Source: UMGS1696 sp963642885 (GTDB lineage: Bacteria > Bacillota > Clostridia > Oscillospirales > CAG-272). From it: 64,000 nucleotides of DNA. Each line of letters opens with the position of its first letter. Positions within the stretch are counted from its first letter, which is position 1. The DNA lies in assembly GCA_963642885.1 (NCBI GenBank), contig CAVIJI010000002.1:1-64000 (forward strand). The letters run 5' to 3'. The notes under the pieces are model-generated. The model was not told where the DNA came from. It did not search any database and saw only the letters and a list, made by a program, of their open reading frames with translations. This document shows, in pieces, positions 41,881 through 50,746 of the stretch. The position numbers were made by a program, and so were the translations under genes.

Positions 41881-44838
41881 ATGGCAAAACAAGTCAAAAG
41901 CTACAGCGAGCTTAAGCCGAATTCGAGCTATGAACTTATGTATGAGGAGTACCTCGATGATATCCGCTCATCGGGTATTATTCTCAGACATAAAAAATCC
42001 GGTGCGAGAATCGCGGTAATGTCCAATGAAGATCCTAATAAAATGTTTTGCGCCGCTTTTCGTACCCCGCCGTCAAACAGCACAGGTGTGCCGCATATTA
42101 TAGAGCATTCCGTTTTGAACGGTTCCAAGCATTTCCCGTCGCGCGATCCGTTTATGCAGCTTGTTAAAGGCTCGCTCAATACGTTCCTTAATGCGATGAC
42201 ATATGCGGACAAGACACTGTATCCCGTGGCTACATGCAACGATAAGGACTTCGGAAACCTTATGCATGTTTACCTTGATTCCGTATTCTACCCGAATATT
42301 TACAAGTACCGCCAGACATTCATGCAGGAAGGCTGGCATTACGAAATGGAATCTCCCGAGGACGAGCTCAAAATCAACGGCGTCGTGTACAGTGAAATGA
42401 AGGGCGCAACCTCATCTCCCGACAACGCGATGTGGGAGACGGTTGCCGCTACCATGTTCCCCGATACCACATACGGCGTAAACTCGGGCGGAGATCCCGC
42501 CGTTATTCCGGAGCTTTCATACGAACAGTTCCTCGAATTCCACCGCAGTCATTACCATCCGTCGAATTCATACATATTCATTTACGGAAACTGCGACATG
42601 GACGAAAGACTCGAATTCCTCGACAGAGAATATCTTTCGAATTTCGATAAGATAGACCCGCATTCCGAGGTCGAGCACCAGAAGCACTTCGGCAGCACCG
42701 CACCGAAAATCGTACATGAAAAATATTCCGTAGGTCAGACAGACGCGGTTGACGGCAAGGCATATCTTGTTTTCGCTTCACTCGGTGGCTCCAACCTCGA
42801 TGTTCTCGAGGCAAGAGCGGCATCCGTGATTTCGTATGTACTGTTTAACGCGGAGGGTGCTCCCGTAAAGCAGGCATTGCTTGACGCGGGTATCGGCGAG
42901 GATGTATTCGGTTATTACGATTCGCACGCAATAGAGGACACTTTCGCGATTGCGGCGAAGTATGCCAAGGCAGAGGATTCCGAAAAATTCTACAACATCG
43001 TAATGGATACGCTCCGCGAACAGGTCAAGAACGGAATAAGCGAAAAGGCTATTCTCGCCACAATAAACAGCCGTGAGTTCGGTTTCCGTGAAGCCGATTA
43101 CGGCGGATATCCGAGAGGACTCGATGTGGCATCGGATATGCTTCAGGCATGGCTTTACGATGACAGCTGCGCTCTTACATACATGCATTATCTCGATGAT
43201 TACGAGACACTCAGAAAGAAGGTCGGCACAGGCTACTACGAGGATATCGTTAAGAAATACATACTCGATTCCGACCACTGCGCACTTATTACAATAGAGC
43301 CCGAAAGAGGACTTAACGACAAGAAGAACGAAGAACTGAAGAAGAAGCTCGAGGATTACAAGCAGTCTCTTTCGGAAGAGGAAATCAAAAAGATAGTAGA
43401 CGATACGCACGCACTGCGCGAATATCAGAATCAGCCCGCTACGGAAGAAGAACAGAACTGCATTCCGTCTCTTGAGAGAAGCGATATCCCGCGTGAGGGT
43501 ATCCCCTACTGCAACGAAGAAATTACCGTCGGCGGTACAAAGACGGTATTCCACGATGTCGACACAAACGGCATTACGTACGCTAACCTTTACTTTAATA
43601 TAGGCAAGATTCCGCACGAGTATGTACCGTATCTTTCGATTCTCGGCGGTATTCTCGGCAGAGTAGATACAGCAAAGCACACGTACAATGAGCTGAACTT
43701 CGACAAGCTGATGAACCTCGGCGGTATTTGGTTCGGCCCCGCTACGTACACGAAATATAAAACTCTCGACGACTATATTCCCCTTTACGGCATATACACG
43801 AAGATGATGTCCGACAAGACCGATTACGCTCTCGAACTGGCTGAAGAAATCGTGCTTACGTCAAAGCTTGACGATAAGAAGAGACTCCGTGACATTCTCG
43901 CGGAAACAAAAGCCAATAAGAGAAGCGATATCATAAACAGCGGCAACTCCTTTGCGGGAGCGAGAGCGCGCTCGTACTTCTCGAAGGTAGAATGCTATTA
44001 CCAGGATTTGGGCGGCATCGATTTCTATCTCTTCCTTTCGGATTTGCTCGATAATTGGGACGAAAAGGCGGATGAGTTTATCGAAAAGCTCACGGCAGTT
44101 AAGAATTACGTATTCAATCCCGCGAATATGTTCCTCGACCTCGCTTCAGACAATCGCGGAAAAGAAATTCTCGACGCAAAGCTTCCCGAATTCTCGAAAG
44201 CCATAGGAGAGGGCGAACACAAGTCACTCGGTGAATTTACCGAATATGTTCCCACAAGAAAGAACGAAGGCATTCTTATTCCGTCGCAGGTACAGTACGC
44301 GGCTCAGGCGGGCCACCTCGGCTTTGACGGAATGACCTACAACGGAACATACAGAGTAGTGCAGTCCGCGATAAATATCGACTACATCTATCAGCAGATA
44401 AGAGTTAAGGGCGGAGCGTACGGCTGCAGCTGCGGCTTCGATTCGAGCCGCGACAACCTTACGTTTACCACATACCGCGACCCGAAGCTTGCCGAAAGCT
44501 ATAATGTATTCAAGGGTACGGGTGAATTCATAAGAAATTACGAATTCAACGAAAAAGAACTTACCAAGTTCATTATCGGTGCATTCTCGGGCTACGAGAG
44601 ACCTATATCAAACGCAGGCCGCGCAAGACGTTCCTTTGATGCGTATATGACCGGTATAACATACGATGATGTCGTGAGGGAGAGAGCGGAAATGCTCGAT
44701 ATTACGAAGGAACAGTTTAAGGCATCGGCTGAGGTATTCGACAGGGTTTGCGCTCAGAATTATATCTGCACCGTCGGAAACGAAACAAAGCTCAAGGAAA
44801 ACGCCGAGCTGTTCGACACGCTTATCACAATAAACTGA
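41881..44838 (+). CDS. M16C zinc metalloprotease (presequence-protease/PreP-like)
   Basis: 985 aa, full length for the single-chain clam-shell peptidases that degrade unstructured peptides. The inverted zinc motif HxxEH is H72-IIE75-H76 in GVPHIIEHSVLNG; the downstream Glu lies in the VVYSEMKGATSSP region. The second half has the partner-domain stretch RVKGGAYGCSCGFDSSRDNL, typical of M16C. No signal peptide, so it probably recycles peptides in the cytoplasm. The start at 41881 has GAAAGG nine bases upstream; an ATG at 41860 lies before that site. Monocistronic. Confidence 0.94.
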   Translation: MAKQVKSYSELKPNSSYELMYEEYLDDIRSSGIILRHKKSGARIAVMSNEDPNKMFCAAFRTPPSNSTGVPHIIEHSVLNGSKHFPSRDPFMQLVKGSLNTFLNAMTYADKTLYPVATCNDKDFGNLMHVYLDSVFYPNIYKYRQTFMQEGWHYEMESPEDELKINGVVYSEMKGATSSPDNAMWETVAATMFPDTTYGVNSGGDPAVIPELSYEQFLEFHRSHYHPSNSYIFIYGNCDMDERLEFLDREYLSNFDKIDPHSEVEHQKHFGSTAPKIVHEKYSVGQTDAVDGKAYLVFASLGGSNLDVLEARAASVISYVLFNAEGAPVKQALLDAGIGEDVFGYYDSHAIEDTFAIAAKYAKAEDSEKFYNIVMDTLREQVKNGISEKAILATINSREFGFREADYGGYPRGLDVASDMLQAWLYDDSCALTYMHYLDDYETLRKKVGTGYYEDIVKKYILDSDHCALITIEPERGLNDKKNEELKKKLEDYKQSLSEEEIKKIVDDTHALREYQNQPATEEEQNCIPSLERSDIPREGIPYCNEEITVGGTKTVFHDVDTNGITYANLYFNIGKIPHEYVPYLSILGGILGRVDTAKHTYNELNFDKLMNLGGIWFGPATYTKYKTLDDYIPLYGIYTKMMSDKTDYALELAEEIVLTSKLDDKKRLRDILAETKANKRSDIINSGNSFAGARARSYFSKVECYYQDLGGIDFYLFLSDLLDNWDEKADEFIEKLTAVKNYVFNPANMFLDLASDNRGKEILDAKLPEFSKAIGEGEHKSLGEFTEYVPTRKNEGILIPSQVQYAAQAGHLGFDGMTYNGTYRVVQSAINIDYIYQQIRVKGGAYGCSCGFDSSRDNLTFTTYRDPKLAESYNVFKGTGEFIRNYEFNEKELTKFIIGAFSGYERPISNAGRARRSFDAYMTGITYDDVVRERAEMLDITKEQFKASAEVFDRVCAQNYICTVGNETKLKENAELFDTLITIN

Positions 44839-44919
44839 TTCGTTTTTTACTTTCGAGTCACGATGATTGCCCGGATGAGTGCATAATTTGTAAATTCGGA
44901 TAATTTTTATACAATGCTA

Positions 44920-44949
44920 TTGACAATCAAATGAATTGTGTGCTACAAT
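44920..44949 (+). promoter_or_regulatory. Promoter for the first surface-protein gene
   Basis: TTGACA (44920-44925), 18-base spacer, TACAAT (44944-44949); leader of about 80 bases ending in AGAAGGAGTG. Confidence 0.83.
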
Positions 44950-45033
44950 GTCCGTGTAATGGTAGCGAAACTATTTTTTCGTCTGCCGACAATGTATAAT
45001 TTATTTTATATTTTCAGAAGGAGTGACTTTACA

Positions 45034-46195
45034 ATGAAAAAGTTACTTGCAGTTATTTTAGCAGGTCTTATGCTTGCTTCGGCGGCTGCTATGGTATCCG
45101 CTGACGATCTCGCAAACTATGCTGCNNNNNNNNNNNNNNNNNNNNNNNNNNNNNNNNNNNNNNNNNNNNNNNNCTGCCAGCGCTACAGCTACAGAATGGG
45201 TTGCAGGCGAAACAGAAGGCACAACATGCATCGAGTTCGACCTCGGCGCTATTAAGCCTCTCGGTTACTATGAAATCACATGGGGCGATAAGGTTCCCTC
45301 CGATTTCGTAATCTCCGCTAAGTCCTCGGTAAGCGACGGATATTCCGATCAGACAACAGTTACGGGCAACACAGACGCTACAACTGTTATCGAACTCACA
45401 CCTTACACATCTCGTTATGTAAAGATTACCGTAACAGGTACAGATACATACGAGGTTAAGGGCCTTGTTGTTCGTAAGACAAAGGACGAAGTTGCCAACA
45501 CAAACGTTTCCTATCCGTCTTCCGGCATCACAGCTCCCGAAGGCTCCACAATCATTACCGGTACAATCATCGGTAACGAAACAGGTTGGGGCGACAACGC
45601 CGACACAGGCGCTAAGGCTGCATTCGACGGCGACATCAACACATTCTTCGACCCGCTCGCAGTAGGCGACGGTTATTGCGGTATCGATGCTGGAACAGAA
45701 TTTGTTCTTACAAAGATCGCAGTTCATCCCAGAGACGCTCAGCTCGCTCGTTTCTACGGCGCATCCATCCAGGGTACAAATACTCCCGACGATGAAAACA
45801 GCTGGACAGATATTTGGGTAAGCGTTGAGGAAGCTACAGAGTGGGTATGGTACGAAATCGATCAGGCTGATTTCGACGATACATCCGCTACACCTTATCG
45901 TTACTATCGTTACTACAATATGCTCAGCCACGGTGACGTTGCGGAAGTTGAACTTTACGGTTACACAAACTCTCCCGTTGCAGCAGTAGAGACAGAAGCC
46001 GAAACAGAAGCTGTAGTAGAAGAGACAGAAGCAGTTGTTGAAGAAACAGTTGAAGAAGCAGCTGAAGAAACAGTTGTTGCTCCTGCTGAAACAGCTACAG
46101 AGACAGCTCCTCAGACCTTCGACGCAGGCGTTATCGCAGCAGCAGCAGCAGTTATTTCCGCTGCAGGCTACGCTATCTCCAAGAAGAGAAAATAA
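45034..46195 (+). CDS. Secreted discoidin-like surface protein with PQTFDAG tail (contains assembly gap)
   Basis: About 370 aa. Signal peptide MKKLLAVILAGLMLASAAAMVSA, then the 48-N gap, then two beta-sandwich regions; the second (AAFDGDINTFFDPL to VAEVELYG) resembles an F5/8 type C (discoidin) domain, and nearly matches one in the gene at 47737 (TGTIIGNETGWGDNA in both). A Thr/Glu/Ala-rich linker leads to APQTFDAG, an Ala-rich hydrophobic helix and SKKRK, an anchor layout like LPXTG but with a different motif. With 48 N the frame before and after the gap disagree; merging the four-base CTGC repeat at the gap edges restores one frame, so I treat this as one intact gene. Clear AGAAGGAG site. 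Probably binds carbohydrate at the surface (inference). Confidence 0.85.
45126..45173. other. Assembly gap (48 N) inside the surface-protein gene
   Basis: 48 unknown bases just after the signal peptide. CTGC occurs at both edges; joining on it removes 52 bases and gives an uninterrupted reading frame. Confidence 0.97.
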
Positions 46196-46214
46196 TCGAA
46201 TAAATGATTTTTCC

Positions 46215-46244
46215 GAACCGTCGGCTTGCCGACGGTTCTTTTTT
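46215..46244 (+). terminator. Terminator after the first surface-protein gene
   Basis: Perfect 11-bp stem GAACCGTCGGC (46215-46225) with its complement (46228-46238), two-base loop, then TTTTTT. Confidence 0.95.
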
Positions 46245-46273
46245 GCGATAATTATACATTTTGGATTGACGGG

Positions 46274-46309
46274 GAAATACTTGCTTTAGCGAATAAAAGC
46301 AAGTATTTC
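46274..46309. other. Isolated 14-bp intergenic hairpin
   Basis: GAAATACTTGCTTT (46274-46287) pairs perfectly with 46296-46309, eight-base loop. It lies between the terminator of one surface gene and the promoter of the next, on neither coding transcript as predicted; there is no T run. Confidence 0.75.
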
Positions 46310-46392
46310 TTATATGTAAAAAGACAAAAAACGAAATAAGTAAATTAATGACGAAAACAGACTTGTGAAATTGTTTATAAAGTTAAATTTGC

Positions 46393-46421
46393 TTGACAAT
46401 GCTAGCCGAGAGGAGTATAAT
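46393..46421 (+). promoter_or_regulatory. Consensus promoter for the CBM9-like surface gene
   Basis: TTGACA (46393-46398), 17-base spacer, TATAAT (46416-46421), perfect consensus. Confidence 0.9.
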
Positions 46422-46477
46422 TACACTAAACTCGATGCAATATTCTAATGTCGGGAAATTTATACAGAGGTATCAGC

Positions 46478-47410
46478 ATGAAAAAGTTTTTAAGCTCAGT
46501 ACTTGCCATCGCTTTAATGGCTACGATGGCTCTTACGTCCGCTGCTTCCGATGTCGCAGAATGCAAAGGCGACGTTCCGAAGGTTGAAGCAGGTTCCGTT
46601 ACGATCGACGGCGTTAAGGATGCCGCATATGACAACGCTCTTTGCGTAGATATCAGCCAGCCTCTCGACGGCGCGGCTACAGGCACATACGGCAAGGCAT
46701 ATATGCTTTGGACAGACGGCTCATATTACCTTCTCGTTGAAGTATATGATGCAGACGTAGTAGCTCCCACAGAAGACAATCAGCTCAATTCTCCCTGGAT
46801 GACAGACTCCGTTGAAATCTTCTTCGATTTCACAAACGAAGCCGCAGGTCTTGCGGAACAGTACAGAATCGACTGCACAGGTTTCCCGTCCTACTATATT
46901 GAAGGCGGCGCATACTATGCATACGGTCCCGAAGATGCAAAGGAATATTTCGATGAATACGCAGCATCCAAGACAGATGTCGGCTACAATGTAGAAATGA
47001 GAGTTAACCTTAAGGAAGCTCTTGAAGACTATGAACTCAAGGAAGGCAACTCCATCGGTCTCCAGCTCCAGATCAATGACTGCACATCCGATGGCAACAG
47101 ATGCGTATACAACATGGTATCTTCTCAGAACGCAGGTTCTTGGGATGTAAGCCTTTACGACTATGTAACTCTCGGTGCTCCTGTCACAGTTGCTGCCGAA
47201 ACAGAAGCTGAAACAGAGGCTGCTGCTCCCGAAACAGAAGCCGAAACAGAAGCTGTTGTCGCCGAAACAGTAGAAGAGACAGTAGTTGCTCCCGCCGAAA
47301 CAAGCGAAGCAGCTGAAACAGCTCCTCAGACATTCGACGCAGGTGTTATCGCCGCTGCAGTTGCCGTAATTTCCGCGGCCGGTTACGCAGTGTCCAGAAA
47401 ACACAGATAA
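46478..47410 (+). CDS. Secreted CBM9-like surface protein with PQTFDAG tail
   Basis: 310 aa. Signal peptide MKKFLSSVLAIALMATMALTSAA; residues about 35-235 form a family 9 carbohydrate-binding-like domain, with the typical opening VTIDGVKDAAYDNAL, WTDGSYYLLVEVYDADV and WMTDSVEIFFDFTNE. A linker of repeated ETEAETEA follows, then APQTFDAG, a hydrophobic helix and SRKHR, the same tail as its two neighbours although the binding domain is unrelated. The start at 46478 follows AGAGG; the longer frame from 46448 is not needed. It has its own perfect promoter and terminator. Probably a surface glycan-binding protein. Confidence 0.88.
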   Translation: MKKFLSSVLAIALMATMALTSAASDVAECKGDVPKVEAGSVTIDGVKDAAYDNALCVDISQPLDGAATGTYGKAYMLWTDGSYYLLVEVYDADVVAPTEDNQLNSPWMTDSVEIFFDFTNEAAGLAEQYRIDCTGFPSYYIEGGAYYAYGPEDAKEYFDEYAASKTDVGYNVEMRVNLKEALEDYELKEGNSIGLQLQINDCTSDGNRCVYNMVSSQNAGSWDVSLYDYVTLGAPVTVAAETEAETEAAAPETEAETEAVVAETVEETVVAPAETSEAAETAPQTFDAGVIAAAVAVISAAGYAVSRKHR

Positions 47411-47440
47411 TTTAACTAAGCTTTCATATTAACCTCTTAA

Positions 47441-47480
47441 ACGGCATGGGAAAGATGATGAGTCTTTCCCATGCCGATTT
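47441..47480 (+). terminator. Terminator after the CBM9-like gene
   Basis: Perfect 14-bp stem CGGCATGGGAAAGA (47441-47454) with its complement (47462-47475), then ATTTT. The rest of 47481-47639 is A/T-rich with no gene. Confidence 0.92.
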
Positions 47481-47639
47481 TGCTATTTTGCACTGATATT
47501 TACGTTTCGAGTTGACGAAATATGTGCAAGAAAACCACGAAAGAAATGAACGACGGATGAAATGATGGTTAAAATGATTAAAACTACAACTTTAGTTATT
47601 ATAAAAAGAACTAATAATTAATAAAATTACGGAAAAATA

Positions 47640-47668
47640 TTGACAAACCTATGTATGTGTGGTACAAT
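47640..47668 (+). promoter_or_regulatory. Promoter for the second discoidin-like gene
   Basis: TTGACA (47640-47645), 17-base spacer, TACAAT (47663-47668). The 60 bases upstream are very A/T-rich, like an UP element. Confidence 0.87.
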
Positions 47669-47736
47669 TAACACGACATAAGGAAGATACCTTATAGAAA
47701 CGGCAAAAAATAAATTAAGAAGGAGTGTATTAATTC

Positions 47737-49077
47737 ATGAAGAAGTTTTTTGCTATTCTTCTCAGCGCGCTCACAGTAGCTTCTCTCGCTATTACAGCAT
47801 CCGCTGAAACAACACCCGAAGGCTATCCGTCATCAGGCGTAGCTATTCCCGATGGTTCCGTAGCTATTACAGGTACAATCATCGGTAACGAAACAGGTTG
47901 GGGCGACAATGCCGAAGTAGGTGCTAAGGCTGCATACGACGGCGATATCACCACATATTTTGACCCGCTCGGAGTAGGCGACGGTTATTGCGGTATCGAT
48001 GCAGGCGCACCGTACGTTCTTACAAAGATCGCTATTCACCCCAGAGACGGTTGGATTTCCCGTTTCAACGGTGCTACAATCCAGGGTACGAATACTCCAG
48101 ACGATGAAGACAGCTGGGTAGACATTTACATGAGCATGGAAGAAGCTGCCGAACTCGCATGGATCGAGATTCTTCCCGACCAGTTCGAAGCTGACGCAAG
48201 CGGCAAGGCATTCCAGTACTACCGTTATTACAACCTCATCAGCCACGGTGACGTAGCCGAAGTTGAACTTTACGGTTATCCGGAAGGCGGAGCAGCTACA
48301 ACAACAGAAGCTGCAGCAACAGCAGAAGCTCCCGATATGGAAGCTCCCGTACTTGACTATCCTTCAATGGATGTTATAGCTAACACAGGCGCCGGCTACG
48401 ATGAACTCGACGCAGCAGCAGCAGCTATCGGCAAGACTCCCGTAACAGAAGGCATTACATTCGTTGTAGGTTCCGACGGTAACTCTAACGAAGGACCCGA
48501 AAACCTCTGGGACAACGACGTAACAACAAAGTTCTGCACAGGCAACTTCCCGACACAGTCTCTCGCAATGTACTCAACTCCTATCACAGTTGACGGTATC
48601 ATTCTCGCAACAGCTAACGACAACTCTTCTTACAACAACCGTTCTCCTTTCGAATGGGCTGTATATGTATCCTCTGACGGTGAAAACTGGACAGCAATCG
48701 CATACGGCGACGATACATTCTTCGAAGAAGTTGACTTCACATACTATGCTGCAACAGTAGCAACACCCGTTTCCGGTGTTAAGTATGCATACTTCCAGAG
48801 CGAAGGCGCTCTTTCCGGATGCTTCCAGGTTTCCGAACTCATTCTCACAGGTACAGCTTCCACAGAAGCAGCTCCCGCTGAAACAGAAGCTCCCGCAGCA
48901 GAGACAGAAGCTCCTGCAGCTGAAGCTGAAACAACAGCAGAAGCTCCCGCTGAAGAAACAGTAGAAACAAAGGCAGCAGAGACAGCAGCTCCTCAGACCT
49001 TCGACGCAGGTATCATCGCAGCAGCAGCTGCAGTAGTATCCGCAGCCGGCTACGCTATCTCCAAGAAGAGAAGATAA
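47737..49077 (+). CDS. Secreted double-discoidin-like surface protein with PQTFDAG tail
   Basis: 446 aa. Signal peptide MKKFFAILLSALTVASLAITASA. First discoidin-like domain (about 27-185) closely matches that of the gene at 45034 (TGTIIGNETGWGDNAEVGAK, DGDITTYFDPLGVGDGYCGI, IQGTNTPDDEDSW). A second, different one (about 235-375) has ENLWDNDVTTKFCTGNFP and FEWAVYVSSDGENWTAI. The linker is rich in Ala, Pro, Glu and Thr; the tail is AAPQTFDAGIIAAAAA then SKKRR. AGAAGGAG ribosome site, own promoter and terminator. Codons are strongly biased (Thr almost always ACA), as in highly expressed genes. Confidence 0.88.
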   Translation: MKKFFAILLSALTVASLAITASAETTPEGYPSSGVAIPDGSVAITGTIIGNETGWGDNAEVGAKAAYDGDITTYFDPLGVGDGYCGIDAGAPYVLTKIAIHPRDGWISRFNGATIQGTNTPDDEDSWVDIYMSMEEAAELAWIEILPDQFEADASGKAFQYYRYYNLISHGDVAEVELYGYPEGGAATTTEAAATAEAPDMEAPVLDYPSMDVIANTGAGYDELDAAAAAIGKTPVTEGITFVVGSDGNSNEGPENLWDNDVTTKFCTGNFPTQSLAMYSTPITVDGIILATANDNSSYNNRSPFEWAVYVSSDGENWTAIAYGDDTFFEEVDFTYYAATVATPVSGVKYAYFQSEGALSGCFQVSELILTGTASTEAAPAETEAPAAETEAPAAEAETTAEAPAEETVETKAAETAAPQTFDAGIIAAAAAVVSAAGYAISKKRR

Positions 49078-49114
49078 ATCGTACAGATAATCTAAATTGT
49101 TCATAACCCCCTAC

Positions 49115-49153
49115 AGCAGAAGAGGGAAGACGTAATGTCTTCCCTCTTCTGCT
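49115..49153. terminator. Bidirectional terminator between surface gene and glpK
   Basis: A perfect 17-bp stem (49115-49131 with 49137-49153), loop GTAAT, serves the surface gene and the convergent glpK transcript. Confidence 0.93.
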
Positions 49154-49228
49154 TTATTCGGTTTATAAAAACGATAATTCGGCAATGCTTTTACGTGATA
49201 TTCGGACTGCTTTCGCTTATGATAGGTA

Positions 49229-50710
49229 TTATCCTAAAGTGCGCTTGACTGCTTTGTGCCAGCCTTCCATGAGCTCAATGCGTTTGTTATCGTCAACAGA
49301 CGGCTCAAAGGTTGATTCTACGGTATTTTCCGATATCAGCTCATCACGAGACGACCAGAAACCGGAAGCGAGTCCCGCGAGATATGCTGCACCGAGTGCG
49401 GTGGTTTCACGAACGGTAGGGCGTAATACGGGCTTACCGATAACGTCCGCCTGAAACTGCATGAGAAAATTGTCGCGTGTGGCACCGCCGTCTACCTTCA
49501 GAGCGGATATGGATTCGCCTATGTCGCTTTCCATAGCGGAGAGAAGATCGGCGGATTGATATGCTATGGATTCTTCGGCCGCACGTATAATATGCTCACG
49601 CTTTGTTCCGCGTGTCATTCCCGTTATTGATGCTCTCGCATGCATATCCCAGTAGGGGGCGCCAAGTCCTGTGAAGGCGGGAACAAGGTACACTCCGCCG
49701 TTATCCTTGACCTTGGAAGCGTAATATTCGGCGTCACGGCTTTCCGAGAAAAATCTCATCTCATCACGAAGCCATTGTATTACGGAACCGCCTGAAAATA
49801 CGCTACCCTCAAGGGCGTACTGAACATTTTCGTTTTCACATGTTGCGGCAATGGTACTTAGAAGACCGTTTTTGCTGGTGATGCGTTTTTCGCCTGTATT
49901 CATAAGCAGGAAGCATCCCGTACCGTATGTGTTTTTTGCCTGACCTGCAGTAAAGCATGTTTGTCCGAACAGAGATGCCTGCTGGTCGCCTGCAATACCG
50001 CATACGGGGATTTTTTCGCTTCCGACCGATGCATATCCGTAAAGCTCAGATGAAGATTTCACTTCGGGCAGAATCGATATCGGAACACCGAACATTTCAC
50101 ATAGCTCGGTGTCCCATGTAAGGGAATTTATATTGTAGAGCATTGTACGTGAAGCGTTGGTGCGGTCTGTGAGATGCTTTCCCGTCAGCTTGAATATAAG
50201 CCAAGAATCAACGGTACCAAATGCGAGTTTACCGCTGTCGGCAAGCTCTTTTGCACCGTCGACGTTGTCGAAAATCCATTTGATTTTACTTGCGGAAAAG
50301 TAGGCATCGGGTACGAGCCCTGTCTTTTCTGTGATAATATTTCGTTCGTTGTCGCTTAACGCCTCGATAATGTCGGCACTTCTGCGACATTGCCATACTA
50401 TGGCATTCGAAACAGGCAATCCTGTTTCACGATTCCACAGTATTGTTGTTTCACGCTGGTTGGTAATTCCTATGGAAGATATTTCGTTTTCGTGTATGCC
50501 CGCTTTGGCAATGACTTCCATCATACATCCGTATGCGGTCGACCATATGTCCGTTGGATTGTGTTCAACCCATCCCGCACGCGGATATATCTGGGGCAAT
50601 TCACGTGAAACGGACGACACTATCATGCCGTGTCTGTCAAAGAGAATAGCACGGCTCGATGTGGTTCCCTGATCGATTGCGAGAACGTATTTTTTGTCTG
50701 ATGACGACAT
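49229..50710 (-). CDS. glpK: Glycerol kinase
   Basis: 493 aa. Phosphorylates glycerol to glycerol-3-phosphate. FGGY-family marks: LAIDQGTTSSRAILFD, GITNQRETTILW, IAGDQQASLFGQ, KNTYGTGCFLLMNTG, VPAFTGLGAPYWD and the FGGY signature region LKVDGGATRDNFLMQFQAD. The loop before GDQQ reads YGYASVGSEKIP and lacks the His (YHF) that HPr phosphorylates in enterococcal enzymes, as far as I can align it. AAAGGAG precedes the start. It follows the YhaN-like ATPase by 36 bases, an odd operon partner; no glpF or glpO is nearby. Confidence 0.96.
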   Translation of the reverse strand: MSSSDKKYVLAIDQGTTSSRAILFDRHGMIVSSVSRELPQIYPRAGWVEHNPTDIWSTAYGCMMEVIAKAGIHENEISSIGITNQRETTILWNRETGLPVSNAIVWQCRRSADIIEALSDNERNIITEKTGLVPDAYFSASKIKWIFDNVDGAKELADSGKLAFGTVDSWLIFKLTGKHLTDRTNASRTMLYNINSLTWDTELCEMFGVPISILPEVKSSSELYGYASVGSEKIPVCGIAGDQQASLFGQTCFTAGQAKNTYGTGCFLLMNTGEKRITSKNGLLSTIAATCENENVQYALEGSVFSGGSVIQWLRDEMRFFSESRDAEYYASKVKDNGGVYLVPAFTGLGAPYWDMHARASITGMTRGTKREHIIRAAEESIAYQSADLLSAMESDIGESISALKVDGGATRDNFLMQFQADVIGKPVLRPTVRETTALGAAYLAGLASGFWSSRDELISENTVESTFEPSVDDNKRIELMEGWHKAVKRTLG

Positions 50711-50746
50711 ATGTTATCTCCTTTCCACGGATACAGATTACTTCGG

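Noticed and set aside
45089..45931. Cysteine-rich protein on the minus strand opposite the surface gene
   Set aside because: It is the antisense of a gene with strong codon bias; it crosses the assembly gap and has no ribosome site. The same holds for minus-strand frames opposite the other two surface genes.
45034..46195. Pseudogene by frameshift
   Set aside because: The frame change coincides with a run of N of estimated length and vanishes if the gap edges are merged.
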